Assembly (NCBI RefSeq): GCF_012273655.1
Contig: NZ_JAAWWP010000001.1
Coordinates: 372,001-436,000 of the forward strand
Length of the DNA: 64,000 nt
Origin: Streptomyces physcomitrii
GTDB lineage: Bacteria; Actinomycetota; Actinomycetes; Streptomycetales; Streptomycetaceae
Reading direction: 5' to 3'
Made by a program: the position numbers and the translations under genes. Every line of letters begins with the position of its first letter. Positions within the stretch are counted from its first letter, which is position 1. This document shows, piece by piece, positions 1-7,029 of this stretch. The notes below the pieces were generated by a model. The model ran no database searches, was not told where the DNA came from, and worked only from the letters and a program-made list of their open reading frames with translations.

Positions 1-1107
1 CGCCTCGCGCACCAGCATCACCGAGGTCTTCGCGATCCCGCCGCCCAGCGCCTTGGCCAGGGTGTAGTAGTCGCCGCGCAGTCCCACCTGGGAGGAGGAG
101 AGCAGCGCGCCGGTGCGGCCCATGCCGCTCTGGATCTCGTCGACGACGACCGGGCAGTCGATCTCCGCGCAGAACCGCTGGATCTCCTGCGCGAACTCCG
201 CGCCGAGCACATGGATCCCGCCCTCGCCCTGCACCGGCTCGACGAGGAAGGCGCAGAAGACCGGGAACTCGCGCTCCACCACCTCGACCTGACCGTCCGT
301 CAGCTCCAGGGAGAGCAGTACGCCCCGCTCCTGCGCGTAGACCTCCTTGAGCACGTCCGGCCTGCCGTGCGGGACGAACCGGGCCTGGGCGCCGAGGGAC
401 TTGAAGGGCGTGCGGTAGTGCTCGTTGTGGGTGAGCTGCACGCTGGTGCCGAGCTTGCCGTGGAAGCCCCGCTCCAGGGCGAGGAAGAGCGGGGGCCGTT
501 CGAGCTGTCCGGCGTTGGCGCGCTCCAGCCCGGCCAGCACGGCCTCCAGGGCCGCGGGCCGCCCCTCCCCGGCCGCCGCGCCGAACCGCGCCCGGGTCCG
601 CGCGGAGAGGGCCGCCGTTCCCTCGGCCACGGCCGCGCGCGCCGCCCCGATCTCCTCGGCCACCCGCGCGCCGAGCGCGGCCACGCGCATGCCCCGGTCC
701 AGCTCGGCGTGTTTGATCGCGGCCTCGACGGCCTCCGCCCCGGTGTTCGCGAAGATCGCGAAATAGGGCTCCTGGTCGCCGAGTTCACGGTGGATGATCC
801 GGTTGAGCTCTGCCGCCAGTTCATTGGCGTACGGGTGCCGGGAGAACTGCGCGTGCACGGGGGAGCCCGCGGCGAGCAGTTCCCGGGCCCGGGCGACGAT
901 CGCGGGGTGGTTGTGCCCGAGCAGCACGGAACCGTAGCCCCCGGCGAAGTCGGCGACCGGGATTTCGCCGCCGTCCTCGCCTCGCTGGAACAGGGTGTTG
1001 CCCTCGGCGCGTACGTACTCGACGGCGAGTCCCGCGGTGTCCAGGACGGCGCGGAGGTACGGCTCGGCGAGTTCCGGTGCGTCAGATGCAGAGTTCTTGG
1101 TCTCCAT
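1..1107 (-). CDS. Class III (omega) aminotransferase, 3' end cut by window edge
   Basis: A PLP-dependent fold-type I aminotransferase; 369 codons are visible and the C-terminus lies outside the window. The ATG is at 1107. Visible motifs are VVDEIQSGMGRTG, whose Asp contacts the PLP pyridine nitrogen, and AKALGGG, whose Lys (about residue 352) is the expected Schiff-base lysine. The reading frame stays open to base 1. In reductively released PKS pathways such as coelimycin and streptazone, an enzyme of this type converts the TR-released aldehyde to a primary amine, which then cyclises on a ketone. That role is inferred from the TR domain at 31489 and the imine reductase at 1966. It is transcribed divergently from the flavin reductase gene. 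The donor amino acid cannot be read from sequence. Confidence 0.9.
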   Translation of the reverse strand, partial: METKNSASDAPELAEPYLRAVLDTAGLAVEYVRAEGNTLFQRGEDGGEIPVADFAGGYGSVLLGHNHPAIVARARELLAAGSPVHAQFSRHPYANELAAELNRIIHRELGDQEPYFAIFANTGAEAVEAAIKHAELDRGMRVAALGARVAEEIGAARAAVAEGTAALSARTRARFGAAAGEGRPAALEAVLAGLERANAGQLERPPLFLALERGFHGKLGTSVQLTHNEHYRTPFKSLGAQARFVPHGRPDVLKEVYAQERGVLLSLELTDGQVEVVEREFPVFCAFLVEPVQGEGGIHVLGAEFAQEIQRFCAEIDCPVVVDEIQSGMGRTGALLSSSQVGLRGDYYTLAKALGGGIAKTSVMLVREA

Positions 1108-1186
1108 GGCGCACAGATTGCTGCACCGTGGTCAATACCGGGTCACTGGAGGTTCATGGGCGAAGGGCCCGTACGCGGGAAAAGGC

Positions 1187-1230
1187 GGTTACCGGAAGAT
1201 GGGTAGGGCCCGGAAAGGCGGCGGTAGGTT
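1187..1230 (+). promoter_or_regulatory. Candidate SARP-type box and -10 for flavin reductase
   Basis: GGTTACC (1187-1193) and GATGGGT (1198-1204) lie 11 bp apart, with a weak third heptamer at 1209-1215. TAGGTT (1225-1230) follows 9 bp later and fits a TANNNT -10. The layout resembles the better site at 32859-32898. Degenerate; the assignment is inferential. Confidence 0.35.
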
Positions 1231-1301
1231 GAGGAAGATCGCTCTTCCGCGCGGCTGGCACCTCTGAGCGCGCGCCCGCGAAATAGATCGGAGAATTCCG
1301 C

Positions 1302-1853
1302 ATGAATTCCGCGCCCGCTGAAATCGATTCCGACTCCGCGAACGCCGCCGCGCGCGAGCCGGTGAAGCCCGCCGAACTGAGGGAGGTGATGGCCCGCTTC
1401 GCCACCGGCGTCACGGTGCTCACGGTCGGCGGGGAGCACCCGCACGCCATGACCGCCAACGCCTTCAGCTCGGTCTCCCTGGAGCCGGCCTCGGTGCTGT
1501 GCGGCGTCGGTCACTCCGCCGTCATGCACGGGGCGCTGACCTCGGCCGGACGCTTCGCCGTCAACATACTCGGCACCGAACAGGAGTCGCTCGCACGCCA
1601 TTTCGCAGACAAGAAGCGCGTTCTCGGGGCCGCGCAGTTCGAGCAGGTCGCCTGGCGGCCGGGCGAGCTGACCGGCGCCCCGCTGCTCGGCGGCTCGCTC
1701 GGCTGGCTGGAATGCGAACTGTCGGCCGCCCATTCCTTCGGCGATCACACCATCTTCATCGGCACCGTGATCGGGGCGCACCGGAACCCGGCCGGAAGTG
1801 GTCTGCTCTTTGTCGACGGCAAGTTCGGAAAGCCGGAGGTTCCCCGGGGGTGA
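1302..1853 (+). CDS. Flavin reductase (HpaC-like, FMN-binding split barrel)
   Basis: A 183-aa protein of the flavin reductase family. Residues 27-175 hold the split-barrel core, with the typical FATGVTVLTV and MTANAFSSVSLEP segments and AVNILG. These enzymes reduce free FMN/FAD with NAD(P)H and hand the reduced flavin to a partner monooxygenase. Three potential clients of the acyl-CoA-dehydrogenase-fold class are encoded nearby (2962-4137, 31610-32788, 35222-36400) and no second flavin reductase is visible, so one reductase probably serves all three (inference). The ATG has GGAGAAT about 7 nt upstream. The N-terminal 22 residues are an Ala/Ser-rich extension. Confidence 0.88.
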   Translation: MNSAPAEIDSDSANAAAREPVKPAELREVMARFATGVTVLTVGGEHPHAMTANAFSSVSLEPASVLCGVGHSAVMHGALTSAGRFAVNILGTEQESLARHFADKKRVLGAAQFEQVAWRPGELTGAPLLGGSLGWLECELSAAHSFGDHTIFIGTVIGAHRNPAGSGLLFVDGKFGKPEVPRG

Positions 1854-1859
1854 CCCGGT

Positions 1860-1888
1860 GATTACCCGTCGATTACCGGCGGATTCCG
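1860..1888 (+). promoter_or_regulatory. Candidate SARP-type direct heptamer repeats upstream of imine reductase
   Basis: GATTACC (1860), GATTACC (1871) and GATTCCG (1882) are in direct orientation with exact 4-bp spacers, giving an 11-bp period. This is the known geometry of OmpR-like SARP binding sites. The array points toward the imine reductase start at 1966. No convincing -10 sits at the canonical 8-9 bp distance; a TCTAAT lies at 1919-1924. Confidence 0.5.
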
Positions 1889-1965
1889 CGGCTGCGGAGC
1901 GATCGCGGTGCCGCTTGGTCTAATGGGCTCTGCCAGACCGAGAAGCGAGAGCAAATGGAGTTTCC

Positions 1966-2856
1966 ATGGCGGGCACCGACCGTACCCCGGTAACAGTCAT
2001 CGGCCTGGGGCTGATGGGACAGGCACTTGCCTCCGCGTTCGTCGCGGCGGGGCATCCGACCACCGTCTGGAACCGTTCGGCGGACAAGGCCGCCGCCGTG
2101 GTGGAGCAGGGCGCGGTGCTCGCGGACACCCCGGCCGAGGCGGTGGCCGCGAGCGAGCTGCTCGTGGTCTGCCTGCTCGACAACGACGCGGTGCACGCCG
2201 TGCTCGACCCGGTCGCCGGCTCCCTCGCGGGCCGGGTGGTGGCCAATCTGACCTCCGGCTCCTCGGACCAGGCCAGGGAGAACGCCGCCTGGGCCGAGGA
2301 GGTGGGCTTCAGCTATCTGGACGCCGCCATCATGACGGTGCCCGCGGCCGTCGGCGCCCCCGAGTCGGTGGTCTTCTACAGCGGGCCCCGGGAGGCCTAC
2401 GACCGGCACGGCGACACCCTGCGCCTGCTCGGCGGCGGCACCACCCACCTCGGTGAGGACCACGCCCTGTCCGCCCTCTACGACGTCTCGCTGCTCGGCG
2501 TCATGTGGGGCACCCTGAACAGCTTCCTCCAGGGCGCCGCGCTGCTGTCCACCGCCGAGGTCAAGGCCGCCGACTTCCTGCCGCTGGCGCTCAGGTGGAT
2601 CGACACGGTCAAGCTGTTCGCCACCGACTACGCGGCCCAGATCGACCGGAAGGACGGTGCCTTCCCGGCCAACGACGCCACCATGGAGGTGCACCTGGGC
2701 GCCGTACAGCACCTGCTCCACGAGAGCGAGGCCCAGGGCGTCAACGCCGAACTGCCGCGCTTTGTGCACGGACTCATGGAGCGCACCGTCGCCGAGGGCT
2801 TCGGCCAGAACAGCTACGCCAGCATGAGCGAGCTGTTCCGCACCCCGCGGAAGTAG
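1966..2856 (+). CDS. NADPH-dependent imine reductase (IRED family)
   Basis: A 296-aa member of the 3-hydroxyisobutyrate dehydrogenase/6PGDH-like superfamily. The N-terminal Rossmann domain carries GLGLMG (residues 13-18) and VWNRS. The C-terminal all-helical part has the segment LYDVSLLGVMWGTLNSFLQG (171-190), typical of imine reductases and NADPH-dependent reductive aminases rather than HIBADH, which has a conserved catalytic Lys pattern instead. The likely reaction is reduction of a cyclic imine such as the Δ1-piperideine expected from the PKS/aminotransferase product, giving a piperidine (inference). The ATG has GGAG 5 nt upstream. A strong hairpin follows the gene. Its opposite number may be the exported amine oxidase at 4876-6324. 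Confidence 0.82.
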   Translation: MAGTDRTPVTVIGLGLMGQALASAFVAAGHPTTVWNRSADKAAAVVEQGAVLADTPAEAVAASELLVVCLLDNDAVHAVLDPVAGSLAGRVVANLTSGSSDQARENAAWAEEVGFSYLDAAIMTVPAAVGAPESVVFYSGPREAYDRHGDTLRLLGGGTTHLGEDHALSALYDVSLLGVMWGTLNSFLQGAALLSTAEVKAADFLPLALRWIDTVKLFATDYAAQIDRKDGAFPANDATMEVHLGAVQHLLHESEAQGVNAELPRFVHGLMERTVAEGFGQNSYASMSELFRTPRK

Positions 2857-2881
2857 CCCCCGCGCCGCCGCCGCACCCACG

Positions 2882-2918
2882 CGCCGGGCCCGGACCGTCT
2901 CACGGTCCGGGCCCGGCG
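2882..2918. terminator. Strong hairpin terminator between convergent genes
   Basis: Perfect 16-bp inverted repeat (2882-2897 with 2903-2918) and a 5-nt loop TCTCA. It lies between the convergent stops of the imine reductase and the first flavin monooxygenase, so it probably works in both directions. There is no U-tract, as is common in Streptomyces. Confidence 0.75.
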
Positions 2919-2961
2919 TCCGCGCGAGGGGACTCTGAACACGCCCCCTGCGGCGGGGAGT

Positions 2962-4137
2962 TCAGAGGAAGTACGTGCCCGGCTCCAGGCCCATCAGGAC
3001 GCGGCCCTGCACCTCCAGGTTGGCGCCGAGCTGGACCAGCGCGTGCAGCGAGAAGCCCTGGATGTCGCGGTGGAAGCGCTGCAGGTCCACATCGGAGCGG
3101 ATGACCGAGCCGCCGCTCTCGCTGTAGAGCAGCTCGACGGCCTCCTTGGCGAGCTGCCCCGCGTAGGCCGTCTGGCCGCGGATGACCGCCTTCTGCTCGT
3201 CGGTCGGCTGCTCACCGGCGTCCGCGGCCCGCTGCAGGACCTCCAGCCACTGCCCCGACAGGGCGATCGCCGCGTCGATCTTGTTGGCGGCCGTGGCGAC
3301 ATGCTGCTGGGTGACCGGGTGCAGCCGCTGCTCGGTCCAGTCCGTGTAGGTGATGCCGCGTCCCGGCAGCCGCTCCAGAAACAGTTCGTGGGCGCCCCGG
3401 GCGATGCCGGTCAGCGCCGCGGCCACCGAGGACAGGATGTAGCCGAGCAGGCCGTAATTACGGCCGGTGGCACCGGTGTTGGAGCGTCGGCCGGTGCCGC
3501 TGACCATCGCCTCCTCCAGGGCGACGGTGCGGTGGGCGGGGACGAACAGATCGGTGGCGGTGACCGTGGAGCTGCCGGTGCCGGCCCCCGCGGAGACATG
3601 CCAGTCGTCCGCGACGGCGAGGTCGGTGGTGGGCACCAGGGCGACCAGCTCCTCGTGCTCGCCGTCCTCCCGCTCCACGGCCGCCGCGAGCATGTCCCAA
3701 TCGGCGCCGCGGACACCGGAGTTGAAGCGCCAGGTGCCGTTGAGCCGGTAGCCGCCGCCGACCCGCTTCAGGGTGCCCGTCGGCGCGAAGACGATCGACA
3801 CCCGGGTGGAGCCCGAGGCGAACAGCTCGTCCTGGGTCTCGTCCGGGTAGAGGGTCCCGGCCCAGGCGCTGGTCAGCCACACCATGGTCAGCCAGCCCGT
3901 GGAGGGGCAGCCGCGGGCCACCTCGGAGATCACCTCCGCCTGCTGGGCGGCGTCCAGGTCGAGCCCGCCGTACTTGCGCGGCACGGCCGCACGGAACACG
4001 CCCGCCTTCTCCAGGAGCTGGATGTTCTCCTCGACGATCCAGCGCCGCTCCTCGCTCTGCTTTCCATTGCGGCGCAGTACGGGAACGGCACTCCGTACGC
4101 CGTCCAGTACCGCGTCAAGCTCTTCTCGGGTGGCCAT
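2962..4137 (-). CDS. Acyl-CoA-dehydrogenase-fold flavin-dependent monooxygenase 1
   Basis: A 391-aa protein of the acyl-CoA dehydrogenase superfamily with an Acyl-CoA_dh_2-type C-terminal domain. This subgroup (HsaA, HpaH-C2, DszC types) uses FMNH2/FADH2 from a separate reductase to hydroxylate or epoxidise. Paralog-defining segments include NTGATGRNYG and LFLERLPGRGITYTDW, shared with the proteins at 31610-32788 and 35222-36400. Expected role: oxygenation of the pentadienyl or piperideine unit, for example the epoxidation preceding ring closure (inference). It is the last gene of a minus-strand run starting at 6779, separated from its upstream neighbour by 223 bp, so it may also have its own promoter. 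ATG at 4137 with an AAGG-type ribosome site. Confidence 0.85.
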   Translation of the reverse strand: MATREELDAVLDGVRSAVPVLRRNGKQSEERRWIVEENIQLLEKAGVFRAAVPRKYGGLDLDAAQQAEVISEVARGCPSTGWLTMVWLTSAWAGTLYPDETQDELFASGSTRVSIVFAPTGTLKRVGGGYRLNGTWRFNSGVRGADWDMLAAAVEREDGEHEELVALVPTTDLAVADDWHVSAGAGTGSSTVTATDLFVPAHRTVALEEAMVSGTGRRSNTGATGRNYGLLGYILSSVAAALTGIARGAHELFLERLPGRGITYTDWTEQRLHPVTQQHVATAANKIDAAIALSGQWLEVLQRAADAGEQPTDEQKAVIRGQTAYAGQLAKEAVELLYSESGGSVIRSDVDLQRFHRDIQGFSLHALVQLGANLEVQGRVLMGLEPGTYFL

Positions 4138-4249
4138 GAACCTTCTCTTTCCTCGCGTGCGAAACCGCGCTCATGTCCTGCGCTGCGGTCCGTAATTCAA
4201 CCCCGGGAAACCCGTGTTCTCCCGCCGGTCATCGGGACGGTTCCCCGGT

Positions 4250-4278
4250 GATTACCGGGGAATTACTGCCGAGTTGGC
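4250..4278 (+). promoter_or_regulatory. RATTACC heptamer array in gap between 4137 and 4361
   Basis: GATTACC (4250), AATTACT (4261) and a weaker AGTTGGC (4272) keep an exact 11-bp period. The first copy sits inside a near-palindrome, CCCCGGT-GATT-ACCGGGG. The orientation is plus although the flanking genes are on the minus strand, so it fits the SARP pattern in spacing but not in direction. Confidence 0.35.
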
Positions 4279-4360
4279 GCCGCATTCCGGAAGGCCGCCG
4301 AAGCGGTCGCCGGAGGGTGCGGGAGACCCCGCTCCCGGGATCTCCCGCACCCGGCCGCGA

Positions 4361-4786
4361 TCAGTCGGCCACGAGACCCGAGGAGGCCACCGGACGATCG
4401 ATCGCCATCAGCCACCGGCCGTCGTCGCCGCGCCGCAGCACATCCGTGCAGACGCCTTCGAGGTGGACCGGCTCCCCGTCGGGCCCCGTGGTGTCGATGG
4501 AGTACTCGACGCCGACCAGGGCCACGTCACCGGCGACATAGGAGTGCGTCACGGCGGCGTGCAGCGAGGGCTTGGCGCTCAGGAACTCCTTGAAGAAGGT
4601 CAGCCGGTCGGCGCCGGTCAGCGGCTCACCGGAGAAGTTCGAGATGGAGTCCTCCCGGTAGAGGCTGTCGAACACCGCGCCGTCGCCGGTGTTGAAGGCC
4701 TGCAGGAAGACCTCGTTCTGGATCTCGGTGTCGTCGGTGAGGTCCGGCTTCGCCGGGTCGAAGTCGACGCTGAAGTTGTAGGCCAT
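4361..4786 (-). CDS. NTF2-like (SnoaL-type) small protein, candidate cyclase/epoxide-opening enzyme 1
   Basis: A 141-aa single-domain protein of the NTF2-like/SnoaL fold. Typical features are an N-terminal helix with AFNTGDGAVFDSLYREDS, the following SGEPLTGADRLTFFKEFL and a C-terminal strand pattern ending DVLRRGDDGRWLMAIDRP. It shares this layout with the 126-aa protein at 6399-6779, so the two are diverged paralogs. In the published streptazone E cluster two NTF2-superfamily proteins are proposed to form the five-membered ring by C-C bond formation coupled to epoxide opening. The same job is proposed here by analogy. The gene lies 89 bp downstream of the amine oxidase in the same run. The ribosome site is weak (GGAT). 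Confidence 0.75.
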   Translation of the reverse strand: MAYNFSVDFDPAKPDLTDDTEIQNEVFLQAFNTGDGAVFDSLYREDSISNFSGEPLTGADRLTFFKEFLSAKPSLHAAVTHSYVAGDVALVGVEYSIDTTGPDGEPVHLEGVCTDVLRRGDDGRWLMAIDRPVASSGLVAD

Positions 4787-4875
4787 GGTGATCCGGCCCG
4801 CCTTTCCGTGAAGAGGACTTGTCGGTTGGGAGGTGCGTCAGGAAGTGCTGCCGCCGGCAGGGGAGAGGGGGCCGC

Positions 4876-6324
4876 TCACCGTGCCGCGGCGACCTGTGCG
4901 GCCGCGCGCAGCCCGGACTCGACCGCTCCGTCGAGGAAGCCGGACCAGCCGTCGGCGAGATCGCCGCTGGCGAAGAACAGCCGCCCGCTGGGCTCGTGGA
5001 CGGCCGGGTACAGCGAGGTGAGCTGGCGCGGCCGCCGGAAGGCCCAGCCGCCGCGCGCGTACGGGTCCCGGCCCCAGTCGTGCGCGTGCACACCGAGGAC
5101 GTCCAGCTCCGCGCCGAGTGCGCGCACGGCCTGGGCGACCTGCGCCGGGTCGGTCGGATCGAGGGCGGTGTCGGTGCTGAAGGCCATGTAGAGCAGGCCC
5201 TCGGGGGTCTCCTCGAACGGCATCATCATCGGTATCGCGGTGCCGCCCTCGGCGCCCTGCCCGTAGAAGCGGCCGGCGGCGCTCCCCCGGGCGTGGATGT
5301 AGAGCTTGGTGGCGTTCGGGACGGCGATGCCCTGGCTCGCCGCCGTGGTGAGCGCGGCGGGCAGCGCGGGTGAGAAGGCGATGGTGGACAGGACGTTGAC
5401 CGGCACCGTCACCACCGCGTGCGGGGCGCTGAACCGCTCGCCCGTGCGCAGGGTGACATGCACCCCGGTCCCGGTGTCGGTGACCGAGGTGACCGGGGAG
5501 TTCAGACGCACGGTGGGCTGCGCCTCGTCGAGCATGCGGTGCAGCAGGCCGGCCGTGCCGGTCTTCATGCGGTAGCGCTGGGTGTCGTTCCACCCCTCGT
5601 TGCTCCAGCCGGCCAGCGACCACCAGTGCGCCAGCATGGTCAGGGCGCCCCGGCTGCTGGAGCCGCCCGAGTAGACCGAGGTCTGCCCGTTGATCAGCAG
5701 CTCCTCGGCCTCGGTCAGGCCGAGTCCGTCCAGCCGGTCGCGCAGCGACAGGGTGTCGAGGTGCTGGAGCAGATCCGCGCGGTGCAGCGGCTCGAAGGGC
5801 TTGGGGAAGTATTCCTCGGACCCTTCGAACAGCCGCTCAAGGAGGGTGCCGATCCGTCCGAAGCCGTCCTCGGGAGTGAACTCCCGCGGGCCCTCGGGGG
5901 TCGGCAGGAACACCCGGTCGACCGGCTGCTCCTCCTCCAGGGCGATGCCGTAGCGCTTCAGCTCCGCGCCGATGTGCGGCTGCGCGGGCTCGACCCAGGT
6001 GCCGCCCATCTCCACCTGGTGCCCGGCGAAAGCGGTCCCCCAGGTGCGGCCGCCGATCCGGTCGCGGGCCTCCAGGACGAGGACCCGCTTGCCCCGGGCG
6101 CGCAGTTCCCGCGCCGCCGTGACGCCCGTATAACCGGCGCCGACGACGAGGACGTCGTACTCCTCCTCGGCGCCGCGGTCCCCGGCCGGTGCCGCGGCCG
6201 CCGCGCTCCCGGCCGCCGCCGGTCCCGCGGCCAGCGCCGTGGCACCCGCCGCCTTGAGCAGGGTCCGCCGGCTGGGCCGACGGGTCCCCACCGCCTCCGG
6301 GTGCGTGCCGTGCTGGGTGTTCAT
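4876..6324 (-). CDS. Tat-exported flavin monoamine oxidase family protein
   Basis: A 482-aa flavin amine oxidase. The N-terminus carries a twin-arginine signal, PSRRTLLKAAG (RR at 19-20), followed by an Ala-rich hydrophobic stretch to about residue 47, so export across the membrane in folded FAD-loaded form is predicted. The FAD dinucleotide-binding motif is GAGYTG (62-67), followed by VLVLEARDRIGGRTWG. The C-terminal FAD-contact region LFFASGDLADGWSGFLDGAV is present. The family oxidises amines to imines with O2. In this cluster it could oxidise a piperidine or allylic amine outside the cell (inference). It sits between the two NTF2-like genes with short gaps (75 and 89 bp), consistent with one operon. 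ATG has GGAAG upstream. Confidence 0.85.
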   Translation of the reverse strand: MNTQHGTHPEAVGTRRPSRRTLLKAAGATALAAGPAAAGSAAAAAPAGDRGAEEEYDVLVVGAGYTGVTAARELRARGKRVLVLEARDRIGGRTWGTAFAGHQVEMGGTWVEPAQPHIGAELKRYGIALEEEQPVDRVFLPTPEGPREFTPEDGFGRIGTLLERLFEGSEEYFPKPFEPLHRADLLQHLDTLSLRDRLDGLGLTEAEELLINGQTSVYSGGSSSRGALTMLAHWWSLAGWSNEGWNDTQRYRMKTGTAGLLHRMLDEAQPTVRLNSPVTSVTDTGTGVHVTLRTGERFSAPHAVVTVPVNVLSTIAFSPALPAALTTAASQGIAVPNATKLYIHARGSAAGRFYGQGAEGGTAIPMMMPFEETPEGLLYMAFSTDTALDPTDPAQVAQAVRALGAELDVLGVHAHDWGRDPYARGGWAFRRPRQLTSLYPAVHEPSGRLFFASGDLADGWSGFLDGAVESGLRAAAQVAAAR

Positions 6325-6398
6325 GTGCTTCTTCCGGATCTCTGCGACGACGGGTGACTGTGGGGGAGGGGGATGCGCGGGGTGGGCGGCCGGGCCGC

Positions 6399-6779
6399 TC
6401 AGTCCTTCTGGCCGTACGGGTCGTCGACGGCGTAGCGCCAGATGCCGTCCTCGCCCAGGCGCAGTACGTCGACGCCGATGCCCTCCAGTCGCTCGGGCTC
6501 GCCCTGCTCGTCGACGGTGTCGATCACCCAGTCGACGATCAGCAGCGCGGTGTCACCGGTGACGAACCGCTGGCGCTGCTTGGCGGTGATCTTCGGCTTG
6601 CTCGCCAGGAAGGCCCGCTGGTACTCCCGGCGGGCCTCGCCGGTGAGCGGCTTGCCCGGCTCCCAGACGGCGACCGCCTCTTCGGTGTAGAAGGCGTCGA
6701 GTGCGTCGAAGTCGCCCGCGTTGAACGCCTCGACATAAAGATCGGTGTGCTTTTCAAGGCTCTCGATGAGCTGTGACAT
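6399..6779 (-). CDS. NTF2-like (SnoaL-type) small protein, candidate cyclase 2
   Basis: A 126-aa NTF2-like protein starting at [11 protein letters not shown] (ATG 6779, GAGG upstream). An upstream in-frame start at 6908 would add 43 residues with no family similarity and would run through the regulatory palindrome, so it is rejected. Core segments are [41 protein letters not shown] and [18 protein letters not shown], matching the layout of the 4361-4786 protein. It is the first gene of the minus-strand run and is divergent from the PKS genes, so cyclase and backbone genes may be co-regulated. Catalytic residues cannot be assigned by inspection. Confidence 0.75.
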   Translation of the reverse strand: MSQLIESLEKHTDLYVEAFNAGDFDALDAFYTEEAVAVWEPGKPLTGEARREYQRAFLASKPKITAKQRQRFVTGDTALLIVDWVIDTVDEQGEPERLEGIGVDVLRLGEDGIWRYAVDDPYGQKD

Positions 6780-6870
6780 GGGTGGCCTCAACCTGCCTTC
6801 TGCTGCTCTGGTGTCGGTCGGAATTCCGAGGCGAACGCTATTCGGTGCGGTGCAACACCCCATCCATCGC

Positions 6871-6915
6871 ACGGTAATTGGATGCTCTCCGCGGAGAGTG
6901 CTCTCCAATTACCGT
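6871..6915. promoter_or_regulatory. Divergent regulatory palindrome between tailoring operon and PKS operon
   Basis: ACGGTAATTGGA (6871-6882) and TCCAATTACCGT (6904-6915) are perfect 12-bp inverted arms. Between them lies a second perfect palindrome, CTCTCCGCGGAGAG (6885-6898). Each arm contains AATTACC reading outward toward the gene on its side. TACTAT at 6957-6962 is a plausible -10 for the PKS transcript. The 250-bp intergenic space (6780-7029) holds no gene. Confidence 0.65.
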
Positions 6916-7029
6916 TCAAAGGCCGGACGCTGGGGTGTGCAAGAGAAACGCCTGCCTACTATCGGGGCACAGGTTCGCCCAAATACTCAGGAGTCTTGGG
7001 TAATTCGGCCGGAAAGGCACTCGAGCGCG

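Noticed and set aside
2962..4137. Beta-oxidation acyl-CoA dehydrogenase role for the three paralogs
   Set aside because: The C-terminal type, the companion flavin reductase and the absence of CoA-ligase or hydratase genes favour two-component monooxygenases.
6745..7029. N-terminal extension of the first PKS upstream of 7030
   Set aside because: It would be translated through the divergent promoter palindrome and overlaps the NTF2-like gene start. KS sequence begins right after MTNQNQSEE.
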